A stretch of 64,000 nucleotides of DNA from Bradyrhizobium sp. AZCC 1693 (GCF_036924745.1 NZ_JAZHSD010000001.1:1054001-1118000); one strand, 5' to 3'. Shown: positions 43,331 through 53,220, numbered from the stretch's first letter. Notes: generated from the letters alone by a model not told the origin. Translations and numbers: made by a program.

Positions 43331-46300
43331 CTATTGCATCCCCTCGGTGGCGCCGGCAACCGTCGGCCCTGGAGGCCCTGGGTCCGGCACAGCCTTCTCG
43401 ATTTTGCGATTGATCCGATCAAGCGCCAGATAGATCACGGGCGTCGTATAGAGCGTCAGCAACTGGCTCAACAGCAATCCGCCGATGATGGAAATACCGA
43501 GCGGGAAGCGCAACTCGGCGCCGGTACCGCTTTCGATCGCCAGCGGCAGCGCGCCGAACAACGCGGCCAGTGTCGTCATCATGATCGGCCGGAAACGCAA
43601 CAGGCAGGCCTGCACGATCGCGTCATACGGCGACATGCCCTGATGCCGCTCCGCCTCCAGCGCGAAGTCGATCATCATGATCGCGTTCTTCTTGACGATA
43701 CCCATCAACAGAATGATGCCGATCAGGCCGATCACCGACAGGTCCTGCCCGAACAGCATCAGCGCCAGAATGGCGCCGACGCCGGCGGATGGCAGCGTCG
43801 AGAGAATGGTGATCGGGTGGATGTAGCTCTCGTAGAGCACGCCGAGAACGATGTAGATGGTGACGATCGCCGCCAGAATGAGCCATGGCTGCCCGGCCAG
43901 TGATTTCGAGAACTCGGCCGCGTCGCCCGCATAGACGCCGACGATGCTGCCGGGCATGCCGATACTGGTCTCGATCTTCTTGACCGCGTCGACGGCATCG
44001 CCCAGCGCCTCGCCAGGCGCGAGGTTGAAACTGAGCGAGACGGCTGGAAATTGCGCGAGATGCGAAATCGCCAGCGGCGCGGTGGTGCGGGTCAGCGTCG
44101 CCACCGCCGACAGCGGCACCTGGGCGCCGGGCGCGCCTGCGGTTGTACTCGCGGCCCCCGGCAGATAGAGCTTTGACAGGATTGACGGATCGCGCTGGTA
44201 CATCGGCATCGCCTCCAGCACCACGCGATACTGGTTGGCCTGGCCGTAGATCGTCGAAATCTGCCGCTGCGCGAAGGCGTCGTTGAGCGTGTCGTTGACC
44301 GCCTGGATGTTGACGCCGAGCTGGCCGGCGCGCTGCCGATTGATGTCGAGCGCGGCGCGCAAGCCGCCCTCCTGCGCTTCCGAGGAGACGTCGCGGAACA
44401 GCGGATCCCGGCGCATTTCGGCAATGAGCTTCTGCGACCACAGCGTGACCTGCGCCGCATCGGTGCCGGTCAGCGTATACTGGTACTGCGAGCGGCTCGA
44501 CTGGGTCGAGATCTGCACGTCCTGCACCGGCTGGAAATAGATGGTCATGCCGGGGATCGACGTGGTGCGTTGTTTCAGCCGGTCGACCACAACGGAAACA
44601 TCATCGTGCCGCTCGCCGCGCGGCCTGAGCGTCATCACCAGACGTCCGACATTGGTGGTCGGATTGACGGACCCGGCGCCGATCACGGAGACCACGCCGA
44701 CCACATCCGGATCGGCCTTGATCGCAGCCGCCGCCGTCGCCTGCCGGCTCTGCATCTCCGCAAAGGACACGTCGGGGCCGGCCTCGGTCACCGCCGTGAT
44801 CGAAGCGGTGTCCTGCAACGGCAAGAAGCCCTTCGGCGCGATTACATACATGAAGAGGGTCGCTGCGATGGTGGCGAACGTCACCGCGAGCGTCGCGCGC
44901 TGGCGCTGCAGCACCCACAGCAGCGTGCGGTGGTAGAAGGTGACCATGCGGTCGATGAAGCGGCTGACCGCGGCGAGCCCCGGGACCGTCATCTCTTCAC
45001 CGACATGCTTCAACAGCCGCGAACACATCATCGGCGTCAGTGTCAGCGACACGATCGCCGAGGTCACGACCGCAATCGTCAGCGTCAGCGCGAATTCGCG
45101 GAACATGCGTCCGACCAGCCCGGACATGAACAATAGCGGGATGAAGACCGCGATCAGCGACACCGTCAGCGAGATCACGGTGAAGCCGATTTCGCTGGCG
45201 CCCTTCAGCGAGGCCTCCATCACGGATTCGCCGTTCTCCATGTGGCGGACGATGTTCTCGATCATCACGATGGCGTCGTCGACCACGAATCCGGTACCGA
45301 TCGTCAGCGCCATCAGCGACAGATTGTCGAGGCTGAATCCCGAAAAATACATGATGCCGAAGCTCGTGATCAGCGACAGCGGCAGCGCCACGCCCGCGAT
45401 CAGGGTCGCGCGCAGCGACCGCAAGAACAGCAGCACCACCAGCGTCACCAGCACCACGGAAAGGATCAAGGTGAACTGGACGTCGTGCACCGAGGCGCGA
45501 ATGGTAACGGTGCGGTCGGAGACGATCGTCAGGTTGACGCCGGCCGGGATCGCGCGCTGCACCTTGGGAATTTCCGCGCGGATCTGCTTGACCACCTCGA
45601 TCACATTGGCGCCGGGTTGCCGCTGGATATCGATGATCACGGCCGGCGTGCCCTGATACCAGCCGCCCGTCCGGTCGTTCTCCAGCCCGTCGACGATGAT
45701 GGCCACATCGCCAATGGTGACCGGCGATCCGTTGCGATAGGCGATGATGATGGGTTTGTAGGCCTCCGCCACCGCGATCTGGTCATTGGCGGCGATGGTG
45801 TAGGCCTGCTGCGCGCCGTCGAGCGATCCCTTCGGCCCCGACACATTGGCGCCCGCGATGGCGTTGCGCAGGTCCTCCATCGAGATGCCGTAGGCGGCGA
45901 GCCGCGCCAGATCGGCCTGCACCCTCACCGCGGGCTTGAGCCCGCCGAGGATTGCAACGCGCCCGACGCCGGAGATCTGGCTGAGCCGCTGGCCCAGAAT
46001 CGTGTCGGCGATATCGCTCATGGCGCGCAGCGAAATCGTCTCCGACGTCAGCGCCAGTGTCAGAACCGGTGCATCGGCCGGGTTCACCTTGGCGTAGGTC
46101 GGCGGATACGGCAGATTTTTCGGCAAGATTCCGGCGGCGGCGTTGATCGCGGCCTGCACGTCCTGGGTAGCGCCATCGATGTCGCGGTTGAGGTCGAACT
46201 GCAGCGAGATCTGGCTGACGCCGAACGAAGAGGTCGACTGCATCGACGACAGCGACGGAATCTGTCCGAGCTGGCGTTCCAGCGGCGCCGTGATCAGGGA

Positions 46301-46480
46301 TGCGATCACGTCGGGGCTCGCGCCCGGCAGTTGCGTCGTCACCTGCACTGTCGGGAAATCGACCTGTGGCAGCGCCGATACCGGCAGCGCCCAATAGCCG
46401 AGCGCGCCGCCGATCATCAGCGCGATCCCCAATAGCGAGGTCGCGATCGGCCGGCGGATGAACGGTTCGGAGACGCTCAT
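43331..46480 (-). CDS. mdtB: RND efflux pump subunit 1 (MdtB-like)
   Basis: A 1049-residue RND pump, paralogous to the next gene. The helix-4 proton pair reads GTGFVVDDAIVMIENIVRHMENG; the C-terminal RPIMMTTLAALFGALPLAIESGTGAELRFPLG motif is intact. The N-terminus MSVSEPFIRRPIATSLLGIALMIGGALGYWALPVSALPQVDFPTVQV is typical of MdtB. It lies 48 bases after the fusion-protein gene. The two pumps are similar but not near-identical, so this is an old pair rather than a recent duplication. Confidence 0.9.
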   Translation of the reverse strand: MSVSEPFIRRPIATSLLGIALMIGGALGYWALPVSALPQVDFPTVQVTTQLPGASPDVIASLITAPLERQLGQIPSLSSMQSTSSFGVSQISLQFDLNRDIDGATQDVQAAINAAAGILPKNLPYPPTYAKVNPADAPVLTLALTSETISLRAMSDIADTILGQRLSQISGVGRVAILGGLKPAVRVQADLARLAAYGISMEDLRNAIAGANVSGPKGSLDGAQQAYTIAANDQIAVAEAYKPIIIAYRNGSPVTIGDVAIIVDGLENDRTGGWYQGTPAVIIDIQRQPGANVIEVVKQIRAEIPKVQRAIPAGVNLTIVSDRTVTIRASVHDVQFTLILSVVLVTLVVLLFLRSLRATLIAGVALPLSLITSFGIMYFSGFSLDNLSLMALTIGTGFVVDDAIVMIENIVRHMENGESVMEASLKGASEIGFTVISLTVSLIAVFIPLLFMSGLVGRMFREFALTLTIAVVTSAIVSLTLTPMMCSRLLKHVGEEMTVPGLAAVSRFIDRMVTFYHRTLLWVLQRQRATLAVTFATIAATLFMYVIAPKGFLPLQDTASITAVTEAGPDVSFAEMQSRQATAAAAIKADPDVVGVVSVIGAGSVNPTTNVGRLVMTLRPRGERHDDVSVVVDRLKQRTTSIPGMTIYFQPVQDVQISTQSSRSQYQYTLTGTDAAQVTLWSQKLIAEMRRDPLFRDVSSEAQEGGLRAALDINRQRAGQLGVNIQAVNDTLNDAFAQRQISTIYGQANQYRVVLEAMPMYQRDPSILSKLYLPGAASTTAGAPGAQVPLSAVATLTRTTAPLAISHLAQFPAVSLSFNLAPGEALGDAVDAVKKIETSIGMPGSIVGVYAGDAAEFSKSLAGQPWLILAAIVTIYIVLGVLYESYIHPITILSTLPSAGVGAILALMLFGQDLSVIGLIGIILLMGIVKKNAIMMIDFALEAERHQGMSPYDAIVQACLLRFRPIMMTTLAALFGALPLAIESGTGAELRFPLGISIIGGLLLSQLLTLYTTPVIYLALDRINRKIEKAVPDPGPPGPTVAGATEGMQ

Positions 46481-46528
46481 GGTTGCGTGCTCACTTGCGA
46501 ATTCATTTTCAGGCGTGTGGCGCGTCGA

Positions 46529-47962
46529 TCATGGCTGCGACTTCGCAGCGCCGCCCGACGGCGCGGCTGGTGCCGGGCCGGTTTGTCCCTTCTGGTCGCC
46601 CTCGCCGCGGTCGCGCTTGCCGCGGTGTTCGCCGTCCTTGCCCGGACCTTCCTTACCTTGCCCCTCTTTGGCCTGGCCGTCCTTGGCCTGACCACTCTCT
46701 TTACCTGGGCCTGCCTTGGCGTCCGGCGAACGGCTGCGCTTGCGTGGCGCCAAATCGGCGGTCGGCGCCCGGTCGTCGGTGCCGATCAGAACCTTGGCGC
46801 CGTCGGACAGATTGGCAAAGCCTGTCGTCACGACGCGGTCGGAGACCGAAAGCCCGCTGGTGATGACAGCGTCGTTTTCGTTCTGCTGCGTCACCACGAC
46901 CGGCTTGGCGGTCGCGACATTGTCGGGGCCGATCACATAGCTGAACGTGCCGACAGGGCCGCGCTGCACGGCCGACGACGGCACCACGATCGCCTTTTCC
47001 AGCGTTTCAACCTTCAGCCGCACATTGACGAACTGTCCGGGCCAGAGCTGGAATTTGGCGTTCGGAAACTCGGCTTTCAGCTTCAGCGTGCCCGTGGTCG
47101 GATCGACCTGGTTGTCGATGCCCTTGAGGCTACCTGTATCCACGACGGTGACGCCATCATTGCCGAACACGTCCACCGCCAGCACGCCGTTGGCGGCGGC
47201 GGCGTTGACCCGCACGATCTGCTGCTGCGGCAGGCTGAACTGCACCGCGATCGGCTGCAACTGGGTGATGATGACGAGGCCGGTTACATCAGCCGCGCGG
47301 ATGATGTTGCCCTGGTCGACCTGGCGCAGACCGACGCGCCCCGTCAGCGGCGCGATGACCTTGGTATAGCCGAGCATCGCGCGCGCATTGTCGATCACGG
47401 CCTGGTCGGCCTGCACCAGCGCTTCCTGCTGGGCGACCACCGCGCGCTGCGTATCGGCCTGCTGCTTGGAGCCGGCATTCGACGCGGCAAGCTGCTGATA
47501 GCGCGCCAGATCAAGCTTCTGGTTGGCAAGCAGCGCCTCATCCTGCGCCTTCTTGGCCACCGCCTGATCGTACTGCGCCTGATAGATCACGGGATCGATC
47601 TCGGCCAGCACGTCGCCTTGCTTGACGTCCTGGCCTTCGACGAAATTCACCTTGATCAGTTTGCCGTCGACCTGAGCACGCACGATAACGTTGTTCAACG
47701 CGCGGACCGAGCCCACCGCGTCGAGATAGACCGGGACATCCTGCGTGCGCGGCGTTGCTGCCAACACCGGCACCGGAAGGTCGGGGCGCGCGCCGGGGCC
47801 ATTGCGGCCCGTCTGTTTCTGCTGAAACGCGTTCCAGCCGAGATAGCCGAGGCCGCCCAGGATCAGCAGCGTGATCGTCAGCGATACGAGGCGGCGGCCA
47901 ATGCCCCGCGCCACACGCTTGCCCGCCGCTTTGGCGTCCTTCACTTCCGGCTTAAAGAGCAT
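46529..47962 (-). CDS. mdtA: RND periplasmic adaptor (membrane fusion protein, MdtA-like)
   Basis: A 477-residue adaptor linking the RND pumps to the outer-membrane channel. An N-terminal membrane anchor (LVSLTITLLILGGLGYLGW) is followed by the lipoyl half-motif GSVRALNNVIVRAQVDGKLIKVNFVEGQDVKQGDVLAEIDP, an alpha-hairpin, the second lipoyl half VIAPLTGRVGLRQVDQGNIIRA and beta-barrel domains. The last 80 residues are a charged, repetitive tail (AKDGQAKEGQGKEGPGKDGEH) that most adaptors lack. It overlaps the channel gene by 11 bases, so the operon order is channel, adaptor, pump, pump. Confidence 0.92.
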   Translation of the reverse strand: MLFKPEVKDAKAAGKRVARGIGRRLVSLTITLLILGGLGYLGWNAFQQKQTGRNGPGARPDLPVPVLAATPRTQDVPVYLDAVGSVRALNNVIVRAQVDGKLIKVNFVEGQDVKQGDVLAEIDPVIYQAQYDQAVAKKAQDEALLANQKLDLARYQQLAASNAGSKQQADTQRAVVAQQEALVQADQAVIDNARAMLGYTKVIAPLTGRVGLRQVDQGNIIRAADVTGLVIITQLQPIAVQFSLPQQQIVRVNAAAANGVLAVDVFGNDGVTVVDTGSLKGIDNQVDPTTGTLKLKAEFPNAKFQLWPGQFVNVRLKVETLEKAIVVPSSAVQRGPVGTFSYVIGPDNVATAKPVVVTQQNENDAVITSGLSVSDRVVTTGFANLSDGAKVLIGTDDRAPTADLAPRKRSRSPDAKAGPGKESGQAKDGQAKEGQGKEGPGKDGEHRGKRDRGEGDQKGQTGPAPAAPSGGAAKSQP

Positions 47963-49412
47963 CGACCAGCCTTTCCATCCTGGGCTCCCAGCCGCCCCCC
48001 AGCGCCTGATAGAGGCTGACGATCGCGAGCAGCCGGGCCAGTTGGGCCTGCGATAGCGCGTCTTCAGCTTGAAATAGTGTCAGTTGCGTATTTAGCACAG
48101 TCACGATGTCGGCAGTGCCGGCCCGTAGCTGCTGCTCGGACAATTGAAACGCCCGCCGCGAGGCCGCCACCACCTCGCGCTGCAGCCGCAGCTTCTCCGT
48201 GGTCTGGCGGATCGACATCAAGGCGTTGTCGACATCGGCAAAGGCCTGGACCACCGTCTTGCGGTAGGTCTGCAGCAACTCATCCTGCCGCGCCTTGGTG
48301 AACTCGAAATTGCCCAAAATCCTGCCACCATCGAAGATCGGCTGGGTCAGGCTGCCGACCATGCTGAAGAACGCGGCATGGGGCTGAAACAGCGACGTCA
48401 GCGCCGAGCTTTGATAACCGCCCTGCCCGGTCAGTTGAATGCTCGGAAAGAACTGCGCGCGGGCGTTGCCGACATTGGCGGTCGCCGAGGCCAGCTGGGC
48501 TTCCTGGCGGCGGATGTCCGGACGCTGCGTTAGCAATTCCGACGGCAGGCCGGGCGTGACGCGCGGCGCGGCGATCTGGTTCAGCGATCCGCCGGTCACG
48601 CGCACCGCTTCCGGCGGGCGCGATACAAGCGTCGCCAGCGCGTTGAGGTTCTGGTCGAGCGTCTGCCGCAGCGGCGGCACCAGCGCGCGTTGGTTCGCCA
48701 CCACGCTTTCCTGTTGCGCGACATCGAGGTCGGTGCCGGTGCCGGCCTTGAAGCGGTCCTTGATGGCGTTGAGGATGCGCTCGGCGCTGGCGATGTTCCG
48801 CTGCGCGGTGCGAATTCGGTCCTGCGCGGCCAACACCTGGAAATAGGCGTTTGCAACTGTGGTCAGCGTGGTCAGCGCGACGACGTCGCGATCGAAGCGG
48901 TTGGCGACCGCGGTCTCTTCCGCGGCTTGCGCGGCGTCGCGGTTTTTGCCCCAGAAGTCCAGCTCGTAACTGGCGCTCAGCGAGGCCGAATAGTTGACCA
49001 CCTCACGGCCGCCAATGCTCAGGCCGCTGGCGCTCGATCCGGAGGTGCGGGAATAGCTCTCCGAGCCGCTGCCGCTGAGAGTGGGCAACAGCGCCGCTCC
49101 GGCGATTCGCGCCTGCGCATCGGCCTGTTTGAACCGCGCGGTGGCGGCGGCAATGTCCAGATTGACGGTCTGCGCCTCCTCCATCAAGCCCGTCAGCTCC
49201 CGCGAACGGAAGCCGCGCCACCAGTCGAGCGTCGGCGGCGCGTTGGCAGGCTTCGAAAGCCGGGCTGCCTTGTAACCCTCGGGCACGTCGAGCGCGGGAT
49301 CGGGAAGGTCCTTGGTCAGGATGCAGCCGGAGGAGCTGGCAACGAGGCCAAGCACCGCAAGCGACCGCGCCAGCCGCCTGCCGCCGGAGACGAGAGCAGG
49401 CCAACCTTCCAT
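47952..49412 (-). CDS. Outer-membrane efflux lipoprotein, NodT/OprM family
   Basis: A 486-residue outer-membrane factor. The ATG at 49412 gives a lipoprotein signal (ARSLAVLGLVASSSGC, lipobox ending in C), which decides the start against in-frame codons up to 49616. Family motifs: WWRGFRSRELTGLMEEAQTVNLDIAAATARFKQADAQARIAGAALLPTLS, then GELTQRPDI-like SELLTQRPDIRRQEAQLASATANVGNARAQFFPSIQLTGQGGYQS. First gene of the four-gene efflux operon; its promoter lies in the spacer upstream. Confidence 0.92.
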   Translation of the reverse strand: MEGWPALVSGGRRLARSLAVLGLVASSSGCILTKDLPDPALDVPEGYKAARLSKPANAPPTLDWWRGFRSRELTGLMEEAQTVNLDIAAATARFKQADAQARIAGAALLPTLSGSGSESYSRTSGSSASGLSIGGREVVNYSASLSASYELDFWGKNRDAAQAAEETAVANRFDRDVVALTTLTTVANAYFQVLAAQDRIRTAQRNIASAERILNAIKDRFKAGTGTDLDVAQQESVVANQRALVPPLRQTLDQNLNALATLVSRPPEAVRVTGGSLNQIAAPRVTPGLPSELLTQRPDIRRQEAQLASATANVGNARAQFFPSIQLTGQGGYQSSALTSLFQPHAAFFSMVGSLTQPIFDGGRILGNFEFTKARQDELLQTYRKTVVQAFADVDNALMSIRQTTEKLRLQREVVAASRRAFQLSEQQLRAGTADIVTVLNTQLTLFQAEDALSQAQLARLLAIVSLYQALGGGWEPRMERLVDAL

Positions 49413-49845
49413 CGCAGCAGTTGCAGTTCGCTGGGTCACACCCGTTCTCCACCGGGCAAATCCCGGCCCGGCGCATAACGAGCGCTTCTCCTGATGGCCT
49501 GCGATACGTTCACGGGGTGATGCTTCCGTTGGGACCTCGGGAATCATACTAGCCTTGGGACTGGGGCGCGGACAGCCCTGCGCGGCGCTGCGCCGAGCGT
49601 CGGTTCGGGTGCGCAAAACAGGCAGTAAATCGCTCGCTTTCCCTTGTTTTATAGGGCTTGGAGCGACGTGGGGACGCGGCAGGACCGCCGAAATCTTACC
49701 AAGATTTCATGCGATTTTCCTTCCGTTTTCCCCCTGTTCTGACGTCCCGCATCGTCCCGTCCTGCAGCGAATCCCGCGCCTGTGGCCGATTTGAAACCCC
49801 GGGAACAGCCCCCCGTATCTGGCAGCGTGCCATGGAGGGCCAAAA
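49413..49845. other. Promoter region of the efflux operon, no gene
   Basis: About 430 bases between the efflux operon (leftward) and the broken oxidoreductase (rightward). A TATAAA-like box on the minus strand (near 49650) could serve the efflux operon, but no matching -35 is convincing. No regulator gene is adjacent. I see no other structure. Confidence 0.4.
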
Positions 49846-50238
49846 ATGCGGGTTGCGGTGGTCGGGACGGGAATCAGCGGCAATGCCGCCGCCTGGACCT
49901 TGTCGAAACATTATCCGGCGAGCTCAGGCCCGGCGGCCACAGCCACACCGTCAGCATCGACTATGACGGCACTCAGCTTGCGGTCGACATCGGCTTCATC
50001 GTCTACAACGAACTGAACTATCCCGACCTGAAGGCGCTGTTCGCCTATCTCGGCGTCGAGACCATCGAAAGCTGCATGAGCTTTGCGGTGACGGCGGACA
50101 CCGGCCGCTTCGAGTGGAAAGGCGGCGGCAACAACTGGTTCGAGACCGCGCGCGGATTGTTCGCGCAAGCCAGCAACCTGCTGTCGCCCTCCTATCTCTG
50201 GATGCTGCGCGACATCATCACCTTCAACCAGCAGAGCC
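49846..50238 (+). pseudogene. N-terminal remnant of an FAD/NAD(P)-binding amine-oxidase-like oxidoreductase
   Basis: ATG at 49846 begins MRVAVVGTGISGNAAAWTLSKHYP, a proper Rossmann GxGxxG start. A small deletion and frameshift near 49915 then shifts to another frame, which carries ELRPGGHSHTVSIDYDGTQLAVDIGFIVYNELNYPDLKALFAYLGVETIESCMSFAV and ends in LLSPSYLWMLRDIITFNQQS. The normal protein has about 430 residues; only the first 120 or so remain. At 50236-50241 the sequence jumps into a DUF1365 gene. In intact genomes this oxidoreductase heads a cluster with DUF1365 and a cyclopropane-fatty-acid synthase. Confidence 0.85.
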
Positions 50239-50805
50239 TATTTCTGCTATCGCGCTGATGGCGAACTGGCGCTGCTGATTTACGAAGTGCGCAACACTTT
50301 TGGCGACATCCATCCTTACGTCCTGCCGGTGACACCAGGCGAAATCAGCGACGCCGGCGTGCGGCAGCAGCACGACAAACTGTTCTACGTCTCGCCCTTA
50401 ATCGGGATGGCGATGCGCTACCATTTTCGCGTGCTGCCGCCGGGCGAGCGCGTGCAGTTGCGAATTCTGGAAACCGGCCGCGACGGTCCCGTCCTCGCTG
50501 CAACTTTCAATGGTCGTTGTCGCGCGCTCAACACCAAGGAGTTGCTGCGCGCGTTTTTCGCCCTCCCGCTGGTAACGATGAAGATCATGGCGGCGATCCA
50601 CTGGGAGGCGCTGCGGCTCTGGCTGAAGGGTGCGCGGCTGGTGCCGCGGAAGGACGCGGCCCTCAATACCGGCTTGGCGAGCGGGAAAAGCAACGATTAT
50701 ACTTCGCCGACGTTGTCCACCCCGTGCCAAGGATTGAAGCAGGGTCGATCGACCATGCGAGGCCGGGTAAACCGCCATTCGATGGATCGCCCATGTCCGA
50801 GTTGA
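50239..50805 (+). pseudogene. C-terminal remnant of a DUF1365 protein
   Basis: Reading from 50239 the frame gives YFCYRADGELALLIYEVRNTFGDIHPYVLPVT, then QQHDKLFYVSPLIGMAMRYHFRVLPPGERVQLRILET and FFALPLVTMKIMAAIHWEALRLWLKGARLVPR, which is the second half of DUF1365. The first half, with its start, is gone, together with the rest of the oxidoreductase, removed by one deletion. The frame then runs on without family similarity and overlaps the start of the synthase gene, so the exact former stop is unclear. Confidence 0.85.
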
Positions 50806-52022
50806 TTTCGGTCACATCGGAAACCGTAGACGCGACGTTTCCGGAATTGCCGCGCCTGGTCCGGCTGGCGCTGGGCTTTGGTTCAAAGCTGCAACACGGC
50901 ACGCTCGACGTAACGCTGGCCGATGGCCGCATGGTCCGGCTCGGCGGCAACGGTCCCGGACCCGCCGCGGCCATGACAATCTATGATTACGGCTTCGCCT
51001 CGCGGCTGCTGCGCGGCGGCGACATCGGTATCGCAGAAGCCTATTTGCGCGGCGAATGGGACACGCCCGACCTCACGCAATTCCTCTATCTGTTCTGCGT
51101 CAATCAGGACTGGATGCAGACCATGCTGGTCGGCAACCCGCTGACACGCGCTTTCCAGGCCGTCAGGCATTGGCTCAACCGCAATACGAAGCGGCAGGCC
51201 CGCCGCAACATCTATGCGCATTACGACATCGGCAACGCCTTCTATTCGGCGTGGCTCGATCCCAGCATGACCTATTCGTCGGCCCTGTTCGAGGACGATA
51301 CCCCCGACTTAACCGCAGCCCAGCACAACAAATACCGCCGGCTGGCCGAGGCTATCGATCTGCGGCCCGGTCAGAAGCTTTTGGAGATCGGCTGCGGATG
51401 GGGCGGCTTTGCCGAATACGCAGCCAAGACGTTCGGCGCCAAAGTCGTCGGGCTCACCATCAGCAAGGAGCAGCGCGATTTCGCGCAGGCGCGCATTCAA
51501 AACGCCGGGCTCAGTGACAAGGTCGAGATCAAGCTGCAGGATTATCGCGACGAGCGCGATCGCTATGACCGCATCGCCTCGATCGAGATGATCGAGGCGG
51601 TCGGCGAGCAATTCTGGCCGAAATATTTTTCACAGTTGCGCGACCGCCTGCTGCCCGGTGGGCTGGCCGGCATCCAGGCGATCACGATCCAGGACAGCCT
51701 GTTCCAGACCTATCGCCGCGAAGTCGATTTCATCCAGCGCTACGTGTTTCCGGGCGGCATGCTGCCCTCGCCGCAGATCCTGAAAACGCTCGGCGAGCGC
51801 TTCGGCGTTCCCGTCATCCGCGAGCGCATTTTCGGGCAAGATTATGCCAGGACGCTTGCGATCTGGCGAAGCAATTTCCGCGCGGCCTGGCCCAACCTGA
51901 CACCGTCAGGCTTCGACGACCGTTTCCGGCGGCTTTGGGAATACTATCTCGCTTATTGCGAGGCGGGGTTCCTGTCCGGAAATATCGACGTGCGTCAGGT
52001 GGTGTTTGCGAAATCGAGCTAA
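50793..52022 (+). CDS. Cyclopropane-fatty-acyl-phospholipid synthase
   Basis: A 409-residue SAM-dependent enzyme that adds a methylene bridge to unsaturated membrane phospholipids. The SAM site is KLLEIGCGWGGFAEYAAKTFGAKVVGLTIS; family motifs NIYAHYDIGNAFYSAWLDPSMTYSSALF, IEMIEAVGEQFWPKYF and FIQRYVFPGGMLPS are intact. The ATG at 50793 gives the start MSELISVTSETVDATFPELP that I recall for the rhizobial family. The gene remains full length although the two genes before it are destroyed, so it must be expressed by read-through or a new promoter if used. Confidence 0.92.
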   Translation: MSELISVTSETVDATFPELPRLVRLALGFGSKLQHGTLDVTLADGRMVRLGGNGPGPAAAMTIYDYGFASRLLRGGDIGIAEAYLRGEWDTPDLTQFLYLFCVNQDWMQTMLVGNPLTRAFQAVRHWLNRNTKRQARRNIYAHYDIGNAFYSAWLDPSMTYSSALFEDDTPDLTAAQHNKYRRLAEAIDLRPGQKLLEIGCGWGGFAEYAAKTFGAKVVGLTISKEQRDFAQARIQNAGLSDKVEIKLQDYRDERDRYDRIASIEMIEAVGEQFWPKYFSQLRDRLLPGGLAGIQAITIQDSLFQTYRREVDFIQRYVFPGGMLPSPQILKTLGERFGVPVIRERIFGQDYARTLAIWRSNFRAAWPNLTPSGFDDRFRRLWEYYLAYCEAGFLSGNIDVRQVVFAKSS

Positions 52023-52110
52023 CCGCCCTGCCCCAACGCTGGCTTGTATGCCCTGCGGCGGTCCTTTAGGGTCGCCCAACGATTGGGCAAACAACCGGCA
52101 ATTTCAAAAC

Positions 52111-53151
52111 ATGGCCTTCAACAAAGACGTCATCGAAGCGATCGGCAACACGCCCCTCATCAAGCTCAACCGCGCTTCCGAGCTGACCGGCTGCACCATT
52201 CTCGGCAAGGCCGAATTCATGAACCCCGGCCAGTCGGTCAAGGACCGCGCGGGCAAATGGATGATCCTGGAGGCCGAGAAACGTGGCGACCTCAAGCCCG
52301 GCGGGCTGGTGGTGGAATCGACCGCGGGCAATACCGGTATCGGTCTCGCCGTCGTCGCCAACGCGCGCGGTTACCGGACCTTGATCCTGATCCCGGAAAC
52401 GCAGAGCAAGGAAAAGAAGGACATGCTGCGGCTGTGCGGCGCCGAGCTGATCGAAGTACCGGCGCTGCCCTATTCCAATCCGAACAACTATCAGCATGTC
52501 GGGCGGCGGCTGGCCGCCCAGCTTCGCAAGACCGAGCCGAACGGCGTCTTGTTCGCCGACCAGTGGAACAATCTCGACAATGCCAAGGCGCATTACGAGT
52601 CCACTGGACCGGAGATCTGGGAGCAGACCGGCGGCAAGATCGACGGCTTCATCTGCTCGGTCGGCACCGGCGGCACCCTGGCCGGCGCCAGCCGCTATCT
52701 AAAGGAAAAGCACCCGGGTATCGTCAACGCCTGCGCCGATCCGCACGGCTTTGCGATGTACGAGCTGTTCAAGCACGGCACCGCCAAATCGACGCCGGGC
52801 GACTCGATCACCGAAGGCATCGGGCTCGGCCGCGTCACCCCGATCATCGAGACCGCTGTTGTCGACGACGCTTTCCTGATTTCGGACGAGGAAGCCGTAA
52901 CGGTGATCTACGAATTGCTCGAGCACGAAGGCCTGTGCCTCGGCGGCTCGACCGGCATCAACGTGGCCGGCGCGATCCGGCTTGCGAAGCAGCTCGGGCC
53001 CGGCAAAACCATCGTCACCATCCTCGCCGACTCCGGCAACCGCTATCAGTCAAAGCTGTTCAATCCGGAATTCATGCGCTCGAAGAACCTGCCGGTGCCG
53101 GCATGGCTGGAAAAGCGCACCCAGATCGACGTGCCGTTCGAGAAGGTTTAG
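52111..53151 (+). CDS. cysK: Cysteine synthase A (O-acetylserine sulfhydrylase)
   Basis: A 346-residue PLP enzyme making cysteine from O-acetylserine and sulfide. The PLP lysine sits in NPGQSVKDRAGKWMI; STAGNTGIGLA is the substrate loop; VGTGGTLAGASRYLKEK binds the PLP phosphate. It is about 30 residues longer than E. coli CysK, as in related long-form enzymes. The ATG at 52111 gives MAFNKDVIEAIGNTPLIKLNR; the open frame extends 35 codons upstream without similarity. Converges with the amino-acid transporter operon. Confidence 0.93.
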   Translation: MAFNKDVIEAIGNTPLIKLNRASELTGCTILGKAEFMNPGQSVKDRAGKWMILEAEKRGDLKPGGLVVESTAGNTGIGLAVVANARGYRTLILIPETQSKEKKDMLRLCGAELIEVPALPYSNPNNYQHVGRRLAAQLRKTEPNGVLFADQWNNLDNAKAHYESTGPEIWEQTGGKIDGFICSVGTGGTLAGASRYLKEKHPGIVNACADPHGFAMYELFKHGTAKSTPGDSITEGIGLGRVTPIIETAVVDDAFLISDEEAVTVIYELLEHEGLCLGGSTGINVAGAIRLAKQLGPGKTIVTILADSGNRYQSKLFNPEFMRSKNLPVPAWLEKRTQIDVPFEKV

Positions 53152-53161
53152 GAGGCGAATT

Positions 53162-53198
53162 GCGAGTAGCGAATGGAAATCCCCTATTCGCTATTCGC
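53162..53198. repeat. Inverted repeat between cysK and aapP
   Basis: GCGAGTAGCGAAT and ATTCGCTATTCGC pair over 13 bases with one G-T pair and an 11-base loop. It lies between two convergent genes and probably ends both transcripts. It also resembles the dispersed GCGAATAGCGAATAG repeats of Bradyrhizobium, from memory. Confidence 0.6.
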
Positions 53199-53220
53199 CA
53201 CTCACCATTCGCCCACTGCC

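Noticed and set aside
41864..46435. Several 230-400-codon plus-strand frames
   Set aside because: Opposite the two RND pump genes; repetitive QRQR/DHRD composition, no ribosome-binding sites or motifs.
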